From the NCBI GenBank assembly GCA_018136815.1, contig CM030936.1, forward strand, positions 3,920,474-3,984,473: 64,000 nt of DNA. Direction: 5' to 3'. Shown here one piece after another: positions 62,691 to 64,000 of the stretch; the stretch's first letter is position 1, and each line of letters begins with the position of its first letter. Source of the DNA: Isochrysis galbana (taxonomy: Eukaryota; Haptophyta; Isochrysidales; Isochrysidaceae). Below the pieces are notes generated by a model. That model ran no database searches. It was not told the origin of the DNA and was given only the letters and a program-made list of their open reading frames with translations. A program made the position numbers and the translations under genes.

Positions 62691-64000
62691 GGTCAGCCGA
62701 CGATGATACGGTAAGTAATCTCATCATTTACGATAATTGTTTTCATAAGGCATAAGGCGCGGCCTCCCGTTCTCACAAGTGGCCCGCAGCGGGCAGATTT
62801 CCCCTTATTTTATGATCGCAAAGTTGTTTTATGATTTTCTAAGTAGTATCGTTGAACGTAGAACGTAGCCAGCTAGCATGGCGGCGGTAGGTAGTAGTAA
62901 GTCGGTTGTAGGTGGTTGGTTGTGTCGGCATGGGCTTGCTGTAGTTGATTGAAGTCGGTTCTTTTTAGTGCCCAGATACCGGATAGGCGAATGGACGGTG
63001 TTTGGCACTTCTTGACATTGTCGATGCTATTGTCGTGCACTTTGCGCACGTTCCGAGATCATAAAATGATGTTTATGATCTCCGGCTGAGGTGCGTTTCG
63101 TGCCGATGGCAGGTGTTAGTTAGATTTTTTTTTGATTGAGGTAGGCGCGCATGGGCGCGGGGAGCGCGTCGGAGGAGAGGAAGACCCGCAGGCCATCGGT
63201 GTTGTCGCCCACGAGGACGGACTCACATTGCTGTTCCGTCATCGATTGTCTCTTCTGATGCCGCCGCTCCGTCTCGCACAATGGACGCAATGGACAGTGG
63301 GGAATGGGGTCACTTGGACTTGGGCAAAGGCCTGGGGCCCACTGTGGTGGTGGGGATGTGTGAAGTGTGTGTGTGTGCGGCAGTGGAGCACCTTCAATGT
63401 CGCATCGGGTTTTGTGCGAAATCATATTACTATTTAACAAGGTTGCGTTGTTTGACTTTTTCATGTTCATGTGTACTACTAAAATGAAAAAGAATGAAGA
63501 ATGCGAACATTTATGGCGCTGCGTACAGGGGCTTTCTCGATAGAGCTCGTTGCCTGGAACGACCTGTCTGTATGTACACCGGCTCAGCCGTTGGTATCAC
63601 TTCATATGTGTCGTCCAAGAAATCCTGCCGCCTCGCGCCTCGCCAAGGGAAGACGCTGCGCAACGCAACAGAGCGGGCAAAGGGCGTACACAAAGGGGAG
63701 AAAGGCCCTCTCAGGGCAGGCGCCACGCTGCGGCGTCCTTCTCGACTTCTCTAGCTCCCGCCTGTTCCCACTTCGTCCCAACCCGCACTTCAAGCTTGCC
63801 GACCAAGAATCGGAACCCCGACCATCCCTCTGCCGTACACACTTCGCCGCTCCCCATGCCACTCACGGACTGCCCCGCCACAACGGGCGGAGGAGAGCTG
63901 CCCCGCCTCAAGCAGCGATGAGAGGGTGCCCTCAACGTTACCCATCCACAGCTTTGTGGATACGCTCTGCTGATTCGGTTTGACGTCTTAGCGAGCATGC
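62691..64000. other. Window end: AT-rich DNA and a possible 3' exon
   Basis: On the minus strand, the frame ending at 63120 reads SMTEQQCESVLVGDNTDGLR, VFLSSDALPAPMRAYLNQKK and then stops. It looks like a genuine protein C-terminus followed by an A-rich stretch, but I cannot find the rest of a gene, and it could be a retroposed end. The plus-strand frames at 63494-63983 are unrecognised. Confidence 0.3.

Noticed and set aside
63780-63830. GGTTCCGATTCTT on the minus strand as a tRNA T-loop
   Set aside because: No matching acceptor or anticodon arms within 90 bases.

Overview
This window is eukaryotic nuclear DNA, most likely from a secondary-plastid microalga. A haptophyte is my best guess. 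The evidence is GC-rich DNA full of homopurine and homopyrimidine tracts, short spliceosomal introns (about 60 to 260 bases, GT-AG plus one GC-AG), a protein with a signal peptide followed by a VAFAP motif of the plastid-targeting kind, a probable thylakoid-lumen protein, and a wide set of eukaryotic genes (Arf-GEF, Arf-like GTPase, RBX1, CCDC124, epsin-like, cyclophilin, prolyl hydroxylase). No operons, ribosome-binding sites or prokaryotic signatures are seen.

Layout. 1-7.1 kb: a DUF1275-type membrane protein (-) and a divergent Arf-like GTPase (+), then an acidic tandem-repeat protein with a Tudor-like segment, cut by an assembly gap at 7103-7202. 7.2-11.1 kb: repeat-rich, with a retro-element ORF fragment and a LINE reverse-transcriptase remnant. 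11.5-21.5 kb: a predicted thylakoid-lumen protein (-), a six-exon GBF1-type Arf-GEF of 1,784 residues (-) and, divergently, a CCDC124 homologue (+). 21.5-25.1 kb: a SINE-like element and a 1.3-kb inverted-terminal-repeat element. 25.3-26.3 kb: a plastid CPBP intramembrane protease. 26.7-30.4 kb: a DUF7869-like transposon protein plus a second partial copy. 31.2-34.3 kb: RBX1 (-) and a phosphoglycerate-mutase-like phosphatase (+). 35-39 kb: a cluster of SINE-like elements with target-site duplications. 39.7-47.4 kb: a UIM/DPF endocytic adaptor, an AI-2E/PerM-family membrane protein with eight exons, and a short gene weakly like POLD3. 48-49.7 kb: an unidentified broken ORF split by a SINE-like element. 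50-61.5 kb: a SAM plus prolyl-4-hydroxylase protein, a secreted cyclophilin, an RWD-DUF1115-DUF167 fusion, a transposon-derived HTH protein and a PhyH-like dioxygenase. 61.5-64 kb: no confident gene.

The genes are mostly independent housekeeping units. A loose theme is vesicle traffic (Arf-GEF, Arf-like GTPase, UIM/DPF adaptor). The most unusual biology is in variant proteins (an RBX1 that has lost its third zinc site, an Arf-like protein with arginine at the catalytic glutamine, the RWD-DUF1115-DUF167 fusion) and in a strongly structured family of SINE-like retroposons with 14-17 bp target-site duplications. Exon structures were worked out by hand from splice signals and reading phase. In each case given as a full exon list the total coding length is a multiple of three. 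Translation starts were set at ATG codons.
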